From NCBI RefSeq assembly GCF_013106755.1, contig NZ_WHPF01000014.1, positions 108,299 to 172,298 on the forward strand: a stretch of DNA of 64,000 bases. The letters run 5' to 3'. A model generated the notes under the pieces. The model saw only the letters and a program-made list of their open reading frames with translations, had not been told where the DNA came from and did no database searches. The stretch is from Limnovirga soli (lineage in GTDB: Bacteria; Bacteroidota; Bacteroidia; Chitinophagales; Chitinophagaceae). Of the stretch, positions 17,679 through 26,900 are shown piece after piece. The position numbers were made by a program, and so were the translations under genes. Every line of letters starts with the position of its first letter. Within the stretch, counting starts at the first letter, position 1.

Positions 17679-17704
17679 GCTTTACTTGCGTCGCACACTT
17701 GTGC
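17679..17704 (+). repeat. interspersed repeat, copy 7
   Basis: GCTTTACTTGCGTCGCACAC then TTGTGC within repeat copy 2; counterpart of copy 6. The flank TTAGCCAGGCACTTGAATAA begins at the stop codon of the integrase fragment. Confidence 0.93.
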
Positions 17705-17801
17705 GGTGGGATTATTATTGGGCTATTACAAAGGCAAAACAGCCCATTTTAAAAATAAAATCGTGCCACAAATTTAAATTGCTATAAACCTTAGCCAAAA
17801 A

Positions 17802-17865
17802 CGTGATAAATCACGGGGTGCGTGATTTATCACAGACCAAACTGCGTGATAAATCACGCTTTTTT
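17802..17865 (+). promoter_or_regulatory. triple palindrome, copy 2, with terminator-like hairpin
   Basis: Arms at 17802-17815, 17821-17834 and 17845-17858, identical to copy 1 in the palindromic bases; only the spacer differs (one base, ACCAAACTG). TTTTTT follows the third arm. Confidence 0.8.
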
Positions 17866-18085
17866 GTATTACCAGGATATATAAATTTGTTAAACTGCTT
17901 TGTAGCTATTTTAATTAATTAGATTGATGCTATAAACAATACAAAATGTATAATAACAGTTTGTTGATTATCAATGTGTTTAAATTATATATTATAACAA
18001 ATAATATCATCAATCCTTGAGTTGTAGGCAATTTGCAGACACACTCTAATATTTTAAAGAACGGCAGGACATAAAACCAATTATT

Positions 18086-18925
18086 ATGACAGTTTATAAC
18101 AACTTTGAAGAAATTGCAAAGGAAATTTCAGAAAAAACACCTCCAATAATTTATAAGTACAGAGACTGGGAAAATGATTTTCATAAAACAATTATAACAC
18201 AGCAAGAGCTATACTTTGCACAACCGCATACTTTGAATGACCCGTATGATGTGAGACCTCCTTACAATTTTGTTGTACCCAACTTTGATGTGGAAGTAGC
18301 ACGGAAAAGAATTAGAGACTCAGGCAAATCAATACGACCTGACTTATCTGATGAAGAATTAGAGCAAGAAGTGGAAATAAGATTGCAATCTATTATCCAA
18401 GACCCAGTCACCTATTTTAAAAAGAATAGAATGGACTACGTCCTTGACAGTTCAAGATATGACACTATTGGTGTGCTTAGTTTCTGTTCGGCATTTGACA
18501 ATGAACCAATGTGGGCTCATTATGGAAACAATCATAACGGTTTTGCAATCGGCTTCAACACAGTAAAATTAGCAAGAGTTTTAAATTGTGCAGTTGGACT
18601 TGTAGATTATAATGACACACCTTTAGATTATCATATAATGGGTGACAACTCTGGATTGCTTGAAAAAGAACTTTTCAGAAAATCAACAAAGTGGCAATCT
18701 GAACAAGAATTAAGGTTTTTAACAGTGGGTGTGGGTTTCTATAGAAATAGAGTAAATACATTTCCTGCAGACGCTGTTGAAGAAATCATTTTTGGACTAA
18801 ATACAAGTGAAGAAACACAAAACGAAATAATCGCCGCATCAAAACAAACACTTCCTGAAGTTTCTTTCTATAAGTTAGTAGTTAAAGCAGACGCCTTTGG
18901 TTTTGACAAGGAAAAAATACAATAG
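18086..18925 (+). CDS. DUF2971 family protein, cassette gene
   Basis: 279 residues. DUF2971 features: IIYKYRDWENDFHKTIITQQELYFAQP, then LNDPYDVRPP near residue 54, VLSFCSAFDNEPMWAHYGNNHNGFAIGF around residues 131-158, and a C-terminal EIIFGLNTSEET. The conserved charged/aromatic residues in LNDP-x-D and MW-x-H-Y are all present. The family is common in defence islands and accessory regions; molecular function is not established. It starts about 50 bases after repeat copy 2 and is followed at once by element E5. Confidence 0.8.
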   Translation: MTVYNNFEEIAKEISEKTPPIIYKYRDWENDFHKTIITQQELYFAQPHTLNDPYDVRPPYNFVVPNFDVEVARKRIRDSGKSIRPDLSDEELEQEVEIRLQSIIQDPVTYFKKNRMDYVLDSSRYDTIGVLSFCSAFDNEPMWAHYGNNHNGFAIGFNTVKLARVLNCAVGLVDYNDTPLDYHIMGDNSGLLEKELFRKSTKWQSEQELRFLTVGVGFYRNRVNTFPADAVEEIIFGLNTSEETQNEIIAASKQTLPEVSFYKLVVKADAFGFDKEKIQ

Positions 18926-18936
18926 ACATCAAAACT

Positions 18937-19135
18937 GCCTACAACAGGTGGTTTAGCAAAATTGGGGCTGGACAAACATAGCTTCAACATTTTATCATTA
19001 TCATCATTGGTTCGGGCGGACACAACATCACCGGGCATTTGTACGCAACTTCAAAATTTAATTATAAATTCAGTATCGGTTCTGGGCGGACAGTTATAAA
19101 ATCCCCAACTTCGCTAAGCCCCGGAACGTTACCGG
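18937..19135 (+). other. attC-like element E5
   Basis: Starts 11 bases behind the DUF2971 stop with GCCTACAACAGG and ends GGAACGTTACCGG. The ends pair as GGTTTAGCAAAATTGGGG (18949-18967 area) against CCCCAACTTCGCTAAGCC. CATTGGTTCGGGCGGACA and GGTTCTGGGCGGACA are the internal blocks. The first nine bases equal those of E1 and are the complement of GTTGTAGGC at the start of this gene unit. Confidence 0.65.
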
Positions 19136-19192
19136 TAAACAAAAAACAACCAATCTAATAATTTAAAGGTACAGACAAAACCAACTTCACAA

Positions 19193-20974
19193 ATGGCAAT
19201 AACACTGGACAGGTTGACAGAAACCCACAATCTTTTAAAATCAAAATACGGCGGACTAAAAGAAGATTACTTTACTCCAATATATATTTCTGATAAGTTT
19301 GAAAGACCAATCGAATCTATTTTAGACAATTGTGCTTTTGGAAATAACGATTATGGTATTGACGGCTACTATATTGACAAAGAAGCCAAAAATCTTTATT
19401 TGTATCAGTTCAAGTGGAGCGACAATTATGAATTATTTAAAGAAACTTATAAAAGGCTAATCAAACACGGAGTTGAACGAATTTTTGGCGACCCTTATAC
19501 CGACTCATTTATAAATAAAGTTGTTCCAAAACTCAAACTCGAATTACAAGAATATAAGGACATAATCAACAAGGTTTATATATGCTTTGTATTCAATGGC
19601 GAACCTGAAAAGGCAGAAGGAAGCAGAGTATTAGAAAGTTTAAGGGAGGAACTGGAATCTAAAAAGCATTTTATAGACAGCTACTTTAACAGCAATGAAA
19701 TAACGTTGACAATTCAGTATATCTCAAATGAAACAAAAAAAATAAATCAAACATCAAGAACTAAAAAAACTTTCCAATACAACATTGCATTTAAAGCACA
19801 GTCTGTAAAAAAAGCATCGGGTAACGAAATGCTTCATTTAGGTTTCATAAGCCTTTACGACCTTTACAGAATGTTCGTAGATATGAAACAACGTCTATTT
19901 GAAAAGAATATCCGTGCAGGACTTGAAGCTGATTTAGCACCAAATCAAGCAATTAAAAAATCACTCAAAGACATTGTACTAAATAAAAAAATCAGTCCTG
20001 AATATTTTACATTCCATCATAATGGAATAACACTATTTGCTGAAAAATTAGAATCTGAAAACGGAACAACTAAAATAGTTGAACCTCGTGTGTTAAATGG
20101 AGCACAGACAATTACAACACTATCTCGGTTTGTCGAAGACATTCAAAAGCAACCAAACTTTTCAGAATACGAAGAAACTTTAAAACAAATTGAAGTAATC
20201 GGAAAAATAATTACAAACGGTACACAGGAGTTTGTAACTCAAGTAACAATTTCAAATAATAAACAAAATCCTGTCGAATCCTGGAATTTAAGAGCAAACG
20301 ATTTAATACAACTTGAATTTGATGACAAGTTTCGTAATGACGGAATATTCTATGAAAGACAAGAAAATTCTTTTGCTAACCTACGAGATTCTGACCTTGA
20401 AGAATTAGGAATTGAACACCATAAAGAAATCAAAATAAAAAAACTGGCTCAAACATTTTTAGCAATACAAGGTGAAATTGACAAGGTTTCAGAAATTGGG
20501 AAAGTATTTGAAACGGACACCTTATATGAGAAAACATTTAGACCTGATTTTATAAAAGCCGACACAAGGAAAATCATTATTTCGTACAAAGTTCAATTTA
20601 GACTAAATGCCATTATCAAAGAAATCGAAAGCAGAGGCGAAAATAAATATTTCTTTGTTCGCTATGCCAGAAACCTTGTTTGGGCGTTGGCAATTCAAGG
20701 TCTTTTAAACGACCAATATGCTGACGACATACTTGAAAATTATGGACATACGCTGTCCGTCGAAGCAGACTTTAATTCAATAGTTAAGGACATCGGTTCC
20801 AAAAAAATTAGAATTATTTTATCAGAACTTATTAAACTAAAAAAGTATGACGATTATATGGTTGACGGCAAATACAGTTTTCTTAAAACACGGATTGCCT
20901 TTGTTGACTGTATGACAATTGCAAACAAAAGGTATGGTTGGGAAATGTTGAAAATCACTCACAACGGACAGTGA
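19193..20974 (+). CDS. AIPR-family protein with nuclease-like N-terminus
   Basis: 593 residues. The AIPR (abortive infection phage resistance) domain is seen in YFTFHHNGITLFAEKL near residue 265 and EPRVLNGAQTITTLSRF near residue 300, with ITNGTQEFVTQVTISNNKQNPV after it. Residues ~50-76 contain NDYGIDGYYID and LYLYQFKWS, giving D57 and Q72-x-K74 in the spacing of a PD-(D/E)XK nuclease (Mrr-like) site. The protein probably cuts nucleic acid on phage infection, but this is inferred. No signal peptide. It lies between two attC-like elements, with a type I restriction system next. Confidence 0.82.
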   Translation: MAITLDRLTETHNLLKSKYGGLKEDYFTPIYISDKFERPIESILDNCAFGNNDYGIDGYYIDKEAKNLYLYQFKWSDNYELFKETYKRLIKHGVERIFGDPYTDSFINKVVPKLKLELQEYKDIINKVYICFVFNGEPEKAEGSRVLESLREELESKKHFIDSYFNSNEITLTIQYISNETKKINQTSRTKKTFQYNIAFKAQSVKKASGNEMLHLGFISLYDLYRMFVDMKQRLFEKNIRAGLEADLAPNQAIKKSLKDIVLNKKISPEYFTFHHNGITLFAEKLESENGTTKIVEPRVLNGAQTITTLSRFVEDIQKQPNFSEYEETLKQIEVIGKIITNGTQEFVTQVTISNNKQNPVESWNLRANDLIQLEFDDKFRNDGIFYERQENSFANLRDSDLEELGIEHHKEIKIKKLAQTFLAIQGEIDKVSEIGKVFETDTLYEKTFRPDFIKADTRKIIISYKVQFRLNAIIKEIESRGENKYFFVRYARNLVWALAIQGLLNDQYADDILENYGHTLSVEADFNSIVKDIGSKKIRIILSELIKLKKYDDYMVDGKYSFLKTRIAFVDCMTIANKRYGWEMLKITHNGQ

Positions 20975-20991
20975 CAGCGGCTTACACGAAT

Positions 20992-21190
20992 GCCAGCTGG
21001 TACCATGGGGTTTTGTGCAAGCAGGGCTTGACGTTCAAACTTCGGCTGTGTGTATTGTACATTGGTTATCGGCTTGACATTTTCTAATTTGCTTTTTCGC
21101 TAACTTTATTAAAAGCGCAACTAAATGGGCTTGACCAGTGGGCAGACGGAATGCTAATATCCCCCCCCTTGCGTTAATTCTCGACGTAGG
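20992..21190 (+). other. attC-like element E6
   Basis: Follows the AIPR stop by 17 bases. CATGGGGTTTTGTGCAAG, CATTGGTTATCGGCTTGAC and GGGCAGACGGAATGCTAAT match E1 block for block. The right end TCGACGTAGGC is altered. The left end GCTGGTACC resembles the complement of TTACCGG at the start of the AIPR unit, with mismatches. Confidence 0.6.
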
Positions 21191-21256
21191 CAGCAAGTGT
21201 AAAAAGACAGCGACATCCTGACACGGAAATCATAAAATTGAAATGAATAATTTAAT

Positions 21257-22846
21257 ATGGCCAAGAAACAAAAAACAACAGATACACTCAATTTAGAATC
21301 CATTCTATTTAATTGCAGGGAATATTTACGAAGTAATGCTTCGTTAATGGACAAACGTGACTTGCTTTTAACGCTGATATTCTTGCGATTTATTGGCGAG
21401 AAGTTTGAAAATACACAGAGTGAAATGAGACAAGAATGTCTCAACAATGGCATTACTGATGAAGAAGTAATAAAATCATTCCTAAATAGCCCAAGTCGTT
21501 ATAAAGGAATAGCCTTTGTACCTGAAAAAGCACGTTGGTCGATGATTATAGACCAACCTTCTTCAAAATTAAATGCCTCACTTGATGATGCTATTCAGGA
21601 ACTTGAGAATAGTGGTGAAGCCTTGAAAGGCTGCATACGTATCGGTTTGTTTACTCAAATTAACCTTGAAGCTAACGTTATTAAGAAAGTTGTTGACGAG
21701 GTGAATAAAATTTCGCATAAAACCTTTGGCGAAGAGAAAGATTTGATTGGTCGTGTGTATGAGTACTTCCTAAAGTCTTTTGCAGTGAATGCAACTAAAG
21801 AGGAAGGCGAATTTTATACACCTCACGATATAGTTGAGTTGATAGCCGCTTTTATTGAGCCCTATGATGGAACGCTTTATGACCCTTGCTGTGGTTCGGG
21901 CGGTATGTTTATTCAGTGTGCAAAGTATGTTGAGGCAAAACAAGGTGATATTAAAATGGTGAACGTGTATGGACAGGAGAGAGACCCAGCAACATATCGG
22001 CTTGCCAAAATGAATCTTGCTATGCGTGGTATCTCACATCACCTTGGAGAGCAAAATGCCGATACATTTTCCAATGATTTGCACAAAGGGTTGACATTCG
22101 ACTTTATTATGGCAAATCCTCCATTTAATCTAAAGAAATGGTATGATATATCAATGAGTAAAGATAGACGCTGGGCAGACTATTCAGTGCCACCTGAAGG
22201 CAATGCCAACTATGCTTGGATTTTGCATATGCTATCGAAGTTGAAGGCTGGTAAGGGCTTAGCAGGTTTCTTACTTGCTAATGGTGCTTTGGGTGATGGT
22301 GATGCTGTAGCAATTCGGAAAAAGCTAATTGAAAATGATAAAATTGAGGCCATTATCGTAGTACCCCGTGAACTGTTCTATACTACCGATATATCTGTAA
22401 CGCTTTGGATATTGAACGAGAATAAAAAGGGTGGAATGTGGCATGGTCGCAAATTGCGTAACAGACAAAAAGAAATTCTGTTTATGGACTTACGCCAGTG
22501 GACTGAAAACCCGGTAAAGGGTGAGCAGAAAAAGAAAGTGGAACTGAAAGCCGACCAAATTAAAAAAGCAGCACAAATTTATTTCAAGTGGCAAAGCGAG
22601 GGTACGGATGGAACAAATTATGCCGAACCCGAAACATATCGTTCTGTTGGCTTTGAAGAGTTAGATAAGAATGGTTATTCGCTTGTTCCAAGCCGATATA
22701 TCGAGTTCGTGGACCGTGACACCACCATCGACTATCATCAAGTATTGACAGAAACAGCAACGACCGTTTCGAGGCTATTGAATTGTCAAAAACAAAACGA
22801 TGAAACATTACGTAACGCCCTTAAGCAACTTGGTTATGAGTGTTAA
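21257..22846 (+). CDS. hsdM: type I restriction-modification methyltransferase subunit
   Basis: 529 residues; N6-adenine methyltransferase using S-adenosylmethionine. The helical N-terminal HsdM domain (ILFNCREYLRSNASLMDKRD) is followed by GEFYTPHDIVEL near residue 184, the AdoMet motif DPCCGSGG at residues 209-216 and the catalytic NPPF at 287-290. The C-terminal region contacts HsdS. It overlaps hsdS by 11 bases, a usual type I gene order. With HsdS it methylates host sites and protects them from HsdR. Confidence 0.96.
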   Translation: MAKKQKTTDTLNLESILFNCREYLRSNASLMDKRDLLLTLIFLRFIGEKFENTQSEMRQECLNNGITDEEVIKSFLNSPSRYKGIAFVPEKARWSMIIDQPSSKLNASLDDAIQELENSGEALKGCIRIGLFTQINLEANVIKKVVDEVNKISHKTFGEEKDLIGRVYEYFLKSFAVNATKEEGEFYTPHDIVELIAAFIEPYDGTLYDPCCGSGGMFIQCAKYVEAKQGDIKMVNVYGQERDPATYRLAKMNLAMRGISHHLGEQNADTFSNDLHKGLTFDFIMANPPFNLKKWYDISMSKDRRWADYSVPPEGNANYAWILHMLSKLKAGKGLAGFLLANGALGDGDAVAIRKKLIENDKIEAIIVVPRELFYTTDISVTLWILNENKKGGMWHGRKLRNRQKEILFMDLRQWTENPVKGEQKKKVELKADQIKKAAQIYFKWQSEGTDGTNYAEPETYRSVGFEELDKNGYSLVPSRYIEFVDRDTTIDYHQVLTETATTVSRLLNCQKQNDETLRNALKQLGYEC

Positions 22847-23966
22847 TAAAGAGGATACTAACTTGGTTCGTTTGGGAGACTATATTGAGCTTTGCGATGA
22901 AAGAAATAATGATGAAGAATATACACTTGATGATATTCAAGGAATAAGCACAGAAAAAAAGTTTATCCCAACAAAAGCAAATTTAGACGGAGTCTCTTTG
23001 ACATCCTATAAAGTGGTTCATAGAGATGAATTTGCATATGTATCAGACACCTCTCGAAGAGGTGACAAAATTGCGTTGGGGTTAAACACAACTAATAAAC
23101 CTGTTCTGATTTCTTCAATTTATACAACGTTTCGCTCAATTGATACAAAGAAATTATTACCAGAATACCTGTATTTATTTTTAAGCCGTTCTGAGTTTGA
23201 TCGTTTATCTCGCTTTAATTCGTGGGGAAGTGCCAGAGAAACATTTGATTGGAGTGAGTTTTGTCGCATTCAAATACCACTACCCGATATTGAGATTCAG
23301 CAGGAATTAGTTGATACGTATAATGGATTAAAGGCATTGGCAGAACAAAACGAAGCCTTAATCAAACCACTCACCGAGGCTTGTCAGGCCTATATTGTAG
23401 ATTGCAAAAAAAAGCACCCTGAAGTTGAACTTGGGGGGTATATAGAGGAGTATGATAAAAGAAACTCTGATAAGAAAATAAAAGCTGTAAAAAGTGTATC
23501 TGTAACCAAGGAGTTCAAAGAAACTGGTGCAAAAGTCAATAAAGATGAATTAGAGGGCTACAAATTAGTTCCACCAAATCATTTGTCATATGTGCAAACT
23601 ACTAAGAATGAGAAATGTTTTGCAAATGCACTTAATATGACTAACGAGACTTATGTTGTTACCCAAGTCAATAAAGTTATTCGTTCTAAAGATGAGTCTA
23701 AATTAAATATTGGGTTCTTGCATCTAATTTTCAGAGGGGAAGAGTTTGATAGATATGCAATTTTTAACTCTTGGGGCAGTGCCAGAGAAACTTTTGACTG
23801 GAGCGAATTATGTAAAGTTCTTATTCCGCTTCCACCACCTGAGGTACAACAAGCAATTGTAGATATATATAATTGTGCCGAAGAGGCAAAAAAGATTGCA
23901 AACGATGCTCGTGAAAAAATGAAAAACCTCTGTCCTGCATTGGTGCAAAGAGCCATAAATGGATAG
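22836..23966 (+). CDS. hsdS: type I restriction-modification specificity subunit
   Basis: About 376 residues from ATG 22836 (MSVNKEDTN); an alternative in-frame ATG lies at 22800. Two target-recognition domains each end in the same conserved block, FNSWGSARETFDWSE, followed by PLP and a helical spacer (IEIQQELVDTYNGLKALAEQ; PEVQQAIVDIYNCAEEAKKI). Each domain reads one half of a bipartite DNA site, and the spacers set the distance. The two halves are related throughout (EYDKRNSD and LCDERNND at their starts). The gene overlaps both hsdM and hsdR by a few bases, so the subunits are made together. Confidence 0.95.
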   Translation: MSVNKEDTNLVRLGDYIELCDERNNDEEYTLDDIQGISTEKKFIPTKANLDGVSLTSYKVVHRDEFAYVSDTSRRGDKIALGLNTTNKPVLISSIYTTFRSIDTKKLLPEYLYLFLSRSEFDRLSRFNSWGSARETFDWSEFCRIQIPLPDIEIQQELVDTYNGLKALAEQNEALIKPLTEACQAYIVDCKKKHPEVELGGYIEEYDKRNSDKKIKAVKSVSVTKEFKETGAKVNKDELEGYKLVPPNHLSYVQTTKNEKCFANALNMTNETYVVTQVNKVIRSKDESKLNIGFLHLIFRGEEFDRYAIFNSWGSARETFDWSELCKVLIPLPPPEVQQAIVDIYNCAEEAKKIANDAREKMKNLCPALVQRAING

Positions 23967-26900
23967 TAAAATGAATGATTATATGAAAGGTAAATATTAC
24001 GAAAGCGATTATGAAGAAGCCCTTATCGACCTGCTTGTTCAGCAAGGTTGGGAGTACAAACACGGGGGCAGTATAGCTCGCAACAATCGTGAAGTATTAC
24101 TTGTAAATGATTTAACCGATTATCTTGAGCAACGTTATACCGATTTAAAGAAGAGTGATATTGAAGAAATTACTAACCGCTTGCGCTATGTAAGTGGTCA
24201 AACCCATTTCGAGTTACTTCGTAACACCTACTACCTTGTGCGTGATGGATTTCGTTATACACGCAATCAAGATGGAAAAACATTTGATATCGAGTTTGTC
24301 GATTTTGAGGCTGAAAATAGTAACAATATTTATCGCTGTGTAAATCAATTCGAAGTAGGATATGGACTGAAAGACGATAAACGCATACCCGATGTATTAC
24401 TCTTCGTTAATGGTATTCCGCTATGTATCTTCGAACTTAAAAACCCAATCGACTTCAATGCAACAATAGCAAATGCATATGACCAAATTCATAATCGATA
24501 TAAAAGAGATATACCACATCTTTTACGTTATTCTGTACTCTCTTGTATTAGCGATGCCACGGTAAACAATACAAAACTTGGTACAAGTTACACACCCTAC
24601 AATCACTACTATGCGTGGAAGAAAGTAAATAATGAGGACGAGTCTGCAAAGCGAGGTAGCGACCAGGTTAGAACCATTGTTGCAGGAGTGTACGAGCCCA
24701 ATCGCTTTTTAGAAATTATTCGGGACTTCGTTTATTTCCCTGACAAAAAATACGACAAAGATGAAGAGGTAGTGTGTCGCTACCCTCAATTTTTTGCTAC
24801 CAGAATGCTTAAGGAGAGTGTACTAAAAGCACACGCTGCAAACAATAGAAAAGGTGGAACATACTTTGGAGCAACTGGTTGTGGTAAAACCTATACAATG
24901 ATGTTTTTGGCTCGTCAGCTATCCTTACGTTGTGAGGAGCTTGGCTCCCCTACCATTGTGATGATTGTTGATAGAGATGACCTGCAAACACAAGCAGGTA
25001 AATTATTCCTACGTTCAGAAGATTTTTTATCGTTGGGTGCAGCCAAAATAATTGCTGATAGAAGAGATCTTAAAACTGAACTATCCATCAGAGAGTCTGG
25101 CGGTTTCTTTATTTGTACCATCCAAAAATTCTGCGAAGAGATAGGCGAACTGAATACCCGCAAAAACATTATATGCTTTTCTGACGAGGCACATCGCAGT
25201 CAAGTACGTTTGAATTCGCAGTTAAAAATAAAAGATAAAAAAACAGAAAGCATAAGCATAGATGATACACCTATCGGAGCATTCATAACAAAGCCTTATG
25301 CTGAGCATCTACGTAGTGCATTTCCCAATGCTACTTTTGTTGGTTTTACTGGCACTCCTATCGATGAGACTATTCAAGTTTTTGGTGAGGTTGTGGACAG
25401 ATACACAATGCAACAATCTGTTGAAGATGATATTACAGTTGAATTAAAATATATACCTCGCATAGCAAATGTTACGCTCGATAGCGAAAAAGTAAAAGAG
25501 ATAGACGCGTACTATAAGCAATGCGCTGATGATGGTGCAACAGAAGATGATGTGGCTGCCAGCAAAACAGCAATGAGTGCAATGGAAGTAATTCTTGGTG
25601 ATGAAGACCGTTTAGGTCGCCTTGCAAAAGATATTATAGAACACTACTCAAATGCTTGCGAAAACAAACCCGATGTAGTACAAAAAGCAATGATTGTAGC
25701 CAGCAAGCGAAAAATTGCCTACAGATTACTCCAAAAGTTTAGAGAACAAAAGCCTCAATGGTTCGAAGAAAGGAAATCTCCTGACGATAGTAAATTAACT
25801 TCTGATGAGTTTAAAGAACTTTCTCCAATGCCTACTATAGCAATGGTTGCTACACGTGGTAAAGATGATCCAGCGGATATGTATACCTACATAGGGGATA
25901 AAGCCCGCAGTAAAAAGTTAGATGATGCATTCAAAACGGACCATTCTAATTTCCGCATTGTTATTGTTGTTGATATGTGGATTACTGGCTTCGATGTTCC
26001 TTCTCTAACTTATCTATACAACGACAAGCCACTTCAAAAACAGAGTCTTATTCAAACAATTAGTCGTGTAAACCGAAAGTATACAGGCAAAGAGTTCGGA
26101 TATATTATTGACTACATAGGTATTCGCGATAATATGATGGAGGCAATGCGTAAGTTTGGAGGAGAAACATTTGGCCCGAGTGAAGATGATGTTCAACAAG
26201 CCTTAGAGGCTCTAATTATTGAGTTGAAAATACTCAAAGAAGTATTTGTCGGTTTTGACATCACACCATTTACTGGTCCAAAAACGAGTCCTTTGGATAG
26301 ATTAGAGTGCCTGTCATCGGCTGCCGACTACATAATCACTTTGACAGAGCAGCTAAATCTTAGCAATGAAAGGGAAAAACCCAAAACCGTTAGCGTTAAG
26401 ACATTCTTCCTAGCTCACGTGAAGCGATTGAGAACTGCATATGACATTTGTCAGCCATCAAATGTGCTTACTAATGAGCAACTCTCGTTATCGCAGTGCC
26501 TTATGGCGGTAGCATCTTATATCAGAAAAACTTCTGGTGAAAAACACGATACAGAAAGTATGAATAGTGCCGTTGAAAAAATGGTTGCTGAGGCGTTGAA
26601 ATGTAATTCTGTTGTAAGTATTCTACAAACCGATGTAGAAGAAAGCATTTTTAGTCCAGAGTTTGTTGAACAATTGGAAAACATAAAATTACCAGCTACC
26701 AAACTTGAAGTCTTGATTAAGATGCTTCGTAAATCGATTAAAGAGTACAAGGATACAAACAAAATAGCAGCTGAGAAATATGAAGAGTTACTTAAGAAAA
26801 CACTTGATGAATACCACAATAGAAGGGAAAGTTTATCTTCTTCAGAAGCCACAGAAACACAAACAGAGGCGGTAAATTCAATTATCAGAAATGCCACTCA

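Larger units (their letters stand above)
17545..18034 (+). repeat. 490-bp direct repeat, copy 2
   Basis: Counterpart of 14242-14731. Divergence is spread along its length (for example around 17888-17915 against 14585-14612), so this is not a very recent duplication. It ends at GAGTTGTAGGC, after which a different gene set begins. Confidence 0.93.
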
